8,026 nucleotides of DNA from Sulfurimonas sp. (GTDB taxonomy: Bacteria; Campylobacterota; Campylobacteria; Campylobacterales; Sulfurimonadaceae): NCBI GenBank assembly GCA_027083475.1, contig JALWON010000056.1, forward strand, positions 1-8,026, in the 5' to 3' direction. Within the stretch, counting starts at the first letter, position 1; each line of letters opens with the position of its first letter. Positions 6,131 through 8,026 of this stretch are shown here, in pieces. The notes beneath the pieces were generated by a model that had not been told where the DNA came from, searched no databases, and was given only the letters and a program-made list of their open reading frames with translations. The position numbers and the translations under genes are program-made.

Positions 6131-8026
6131 CTATAAGAGTGAAAAGTCCAAAGAAAAATCCAAGTGAACCATAGAGAATAAGTTTATGAAAATAAGGTCC
6201 TGCAAAGGAGTAAAACATATCTTCAAGCTCTTTTGGATGCATGGCATTGATTTCTTTTGTGATGACCTTTTTAAAATCTACTGCATGCAAAAGCTCTGCG
6301 ATATGGGTACTCATACTCTCAAAAGCTGCATTTATAATGATTTGCAGGGTGTTGTCTTTGAGTTTTGTATCAAGGAGTGCATTCAGATTTGTAAGCAGGC
6401 TTTGAAAAAATGCAAATAAAACGCCATGGAGATTTTCTTTCTCTTTTATAATTGTTCGGAGAAACACCTGTAAATCTTTTTTAAATACTTTTGGATCTAA
6501 AAATTCCTCCTCTAAAAAAGATGCAATAAAAGCGTCAAGAAGCTTTTGAAATGCTTGGCTGATAGCGGGAGATGCTTTTAAATTTTCTTGGAGGTGGGCA
6601 AATTCTCTGTAAAGCATCGCTTTATCAACATTTTTGAGTATATCTTTTATTCGCGTATTGTTTAAAATATCGGGAATAATTGTTGCATTGATAAGGGTAT
6701 GGAGTATCTCAAAGATTGCTGCTTTGTTTGTGGAGAGATTTTTTGCGAGAGTGTGCATAATGATTGTGGCTTGTGGTTTGAGCAGTTTGTAAATATCTTG
6801 CAGTGAATTGATATGTAAAATAGCAAGAATCTCTTTGAGTTGCATTGCAAAAAGTGTCTCCATAAAAACAGCCATACTTTTTTGTAAAGAGGCATTAAAT
6901 GTTTCACTTGCTAAAATAGAGCTGATTAAATCATCAACCTTTTTTTGTTTAATGATATCCTCTCTATAGCCTAAATCTTTCATTTGGGTATCGAGTACCT
7001 TCAGAATGATGCGATGGATCTCTTCGAGTTTTTCTTCTAAAAAATGGGGAACTTTTTCATCTAAAATAATATCAATAGTTCTATTGATGTCACGTTTGAC
7101 AACCCAGCCTGCACCAAAAGGGACTTTTTTCATGATTTCTTTACGGATCAGTTTTTTGTTTTCTCGTAATGCAGGCAAAACCGCTTCATCCATAATACGA
7201 TGCAGATTTCTTCTAATAATCTCTGGCAGCATACCGTTTATCATATCACTCAAACGTGTGTTTTTCCCAAACTCACCCTTGGTGAAAAAGTTTAAGAATT
7301 CATTAATGGTACCATGCCCATAAAAGAGTGTGATTAAAGCCTCATTCGCTTTGGTTGTAATGGTTTGTTTTATATGAGTGTTTAAGAGTGTATTGAGGGA
7401 ATGCTTTTGGATGAAAAGTGCAAAATGAGCTTCTGCATGTGTGAGCATTTTTGTAAATGCTGCTTCATTCTTGAGCAAATAAAGGAGCTTGTTAAATTGA
7501 GCATCTCGAAAATTGTTCAATTGTGTTGTGACATCATGCTCGAGAAAACGCAGTGATTTTTCTTGATTGAGATGGCGTCTAAATTGTTCATACAAAAAGG
7601 GGCTTAAATCCATCTGCATGGCTTTGTTAAAAACAAAAGAAGACGCTTCTTGCGCATAAGTCTTGCGTTTCTCATAGTAGGACATAGAGAGTGTGAAAAG
7701 TTTTTCACTGATGAGTGTTTCATTGTTTTCAAGGAAAGTAAAGAGCAGGGTGATGACCTTGTTGGAAACATCTTGTGTATTTGATTTTTGATGGATAAGG
7801 GTGTCAATAATGGCATAATTATCTTTTTGTAAATGTGCTGTAATAAATGCTTTTAAATGCGCACTGTTTTTTGTAAAAAAATCTTCTATTGAGGTGCCAT
7901 TGAGCATAAATTCATCTACAAAATCAGACATCTTATGTGCCATTTTTGCTTTGTTGGCAGGCAGTACACCCTCTGTAAGTGGTATCTTGACATTGGCGAT
8001 TTGAAGAGGAGCATAGGGTTGAAACA
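6123..8026 (-). CDS. DUF445 family membrane-associated protein, 5' end outside the window
   Basis: The frame stays open to the window edge. Upstream of the first in-window ATG that gives a long frame (7943), another 27 codons encode FQPYAPLQIANVKIP followed by LTEGVLP and NKAK, which matches the conserved DUF445 stretch of the type 'LFRPY.P..I...R.P.TPG.IP..K..LA'. The true start, with the expected N-terminal membrane helix, therefore lies beyond 8026. The visible part has at least 633 residues. The middle is long, helical and charged. The C-terminus carries the family's usual ending: HPKELEDMF, then a hydrophobic helix in the last 20 residues (6126-6185, LILYGSLGFFFGLF). This is well longer than E. 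coli YjiN or B. subtilis YheB, from memory about 426 and 377 residues. The biochemical function of DUF445 is not established; envelope association is inferred from the terminal helices. It ends 63 nt before trxA. Confidence 0.9.
   Translation of the reverse strand, partial: FQPYAPLQIANVKIPLTEGVLPANKAKMAHKMSDFVDEFMLNGTSIEDFFTKNSAHLKAFITAHLQKDNYAIIDTLIHQKSNTQDVSNKVITLLFTFLENNETLISEKLFTLSMSYYEKRKTYAQEASSFVFNKAMQMDLSPFLYEQFRRHLNQEKSLRFLEHDVTTQLNNFRDAQFNKLLYLLKNEAAFTKMLTHAEAHFALFIQKHSLNTLLNTHIKQTITTKANEALITLFYGHGTINEFLNFFTKGEFGKNTRLSDMINGMLPEIIRRNLHRIMDEAVLPALRENKKLIRKEIMKKVPFGAGWVVKRDINRTIDIILDEKVPHFLEEKLEEIHRIILKVLDTQMKDLGYREDIIKQKKVDDLISSILASETFNASLQKSMAVFMETLFAMQLKEILAILHINSLQDIYKLLKPQATIIMHTLAKNLSTNKAAIFEILHTLINATIIPDILNNTRIKDILKNVDKAMLYREFAHLQENLKASPAISQAFQKLLDAFIASFLEEEFLDPKVFKKDLQVFLRTIIKEKENLHGVLFAFFQSLLTNLNALLDTKLKDNTLQIIINAAFESMSTHIAELLHAVDFKKVITKEINAMHPKELEDMFYSFAGPYFHKLILYGSLGFFFGLFTLIEL

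Noticed and set aside
7941..7943. ATG at 7943 as the true start of the DUF445 gene
   Set aside because: The frame continues without a stop to the window edge and encodes conserved family residues upstream, and no Shine-Dalgarno is seen before this ATG.
1..8026. CRISPR array, insertion sequence, phage or defence genes
   Set aside because: No regularly spaced repeats, transposase or integrase motifs, or terminal inverted repeats are visible. Gene style and composition are even across the window.

Overview
The window is AT-rich, and every gene I can support lies on the minus strand, so transcription runs from position 8026 towards 1. The content points to Campylobacterota, most likely a Sulfurimonas- or Sulfuricurvum-like free-living sulfur/nitrate organism. 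The reasons are the AT-rich codon use, compact operons, TATAAT-type -10 boxes with weak -35 boxes, a trxA/trxB cluster, and a NapH-like iron-sulfur membrane protein beside a periplasmic rhodanese. This placement is an inference from style and gene content; no marker gene fixes the taxon.

Layout in the direction of transcription: (1) 8026-6123 is a DUF445-family membrane-associated protein. Its reading frame is open to the window edge, so its true start lies outside. (2) A 63-nt gap carries a good promoter for a thioredoxin operon: trxA (6059-5739), a membrane-anchored cysteine-free protein that looks like a degenerate thioredoxin fold (5725-5237), and trxB (5226-4282). The genes are 13 and 10 nt apart, and the trxB ribosome binding site overlaps the preceding stop codon. 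(3) A 179-nt intergenic stretch (4103-4281) holds a 25-bp interrupted dyad just after trxB, then three direct repeats at helical-turn spacing, then a TATAAT box. (4) That promoter appears to drive an exported two-domain rhodanese (4102-3254), which overlaps by 23 nt an 812-residue protein (3276-838) combining a multi-pass NapH-type iron-sulfur membrane module, a duplicated cytoplasmic helical motif and a C-terminal cyclic-nucleotide-binding domain. (5) After 45 nt containing a long hairpin comes dapB (792-22), the lysine/diaminopimelate reductase. A 10-bp perfect inverted repeat spans its stop codon.

Functionally, trxA and trxB form the NADPH-dependent cytoplasmic disulfide-reducing system, with an unexplained membrane protein between them. 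The rhodanese and the iron-sulfur/cNMP protein are translationally coupled. They look like one functional pair linking periplasmic sulfur chemistry, membrane electron transfer and a cytoplasmic sensor domain. This pair is the most interesting part of the window. DapB and the DUF445 protein look like ordinary neighbours with no clear functional link to it.
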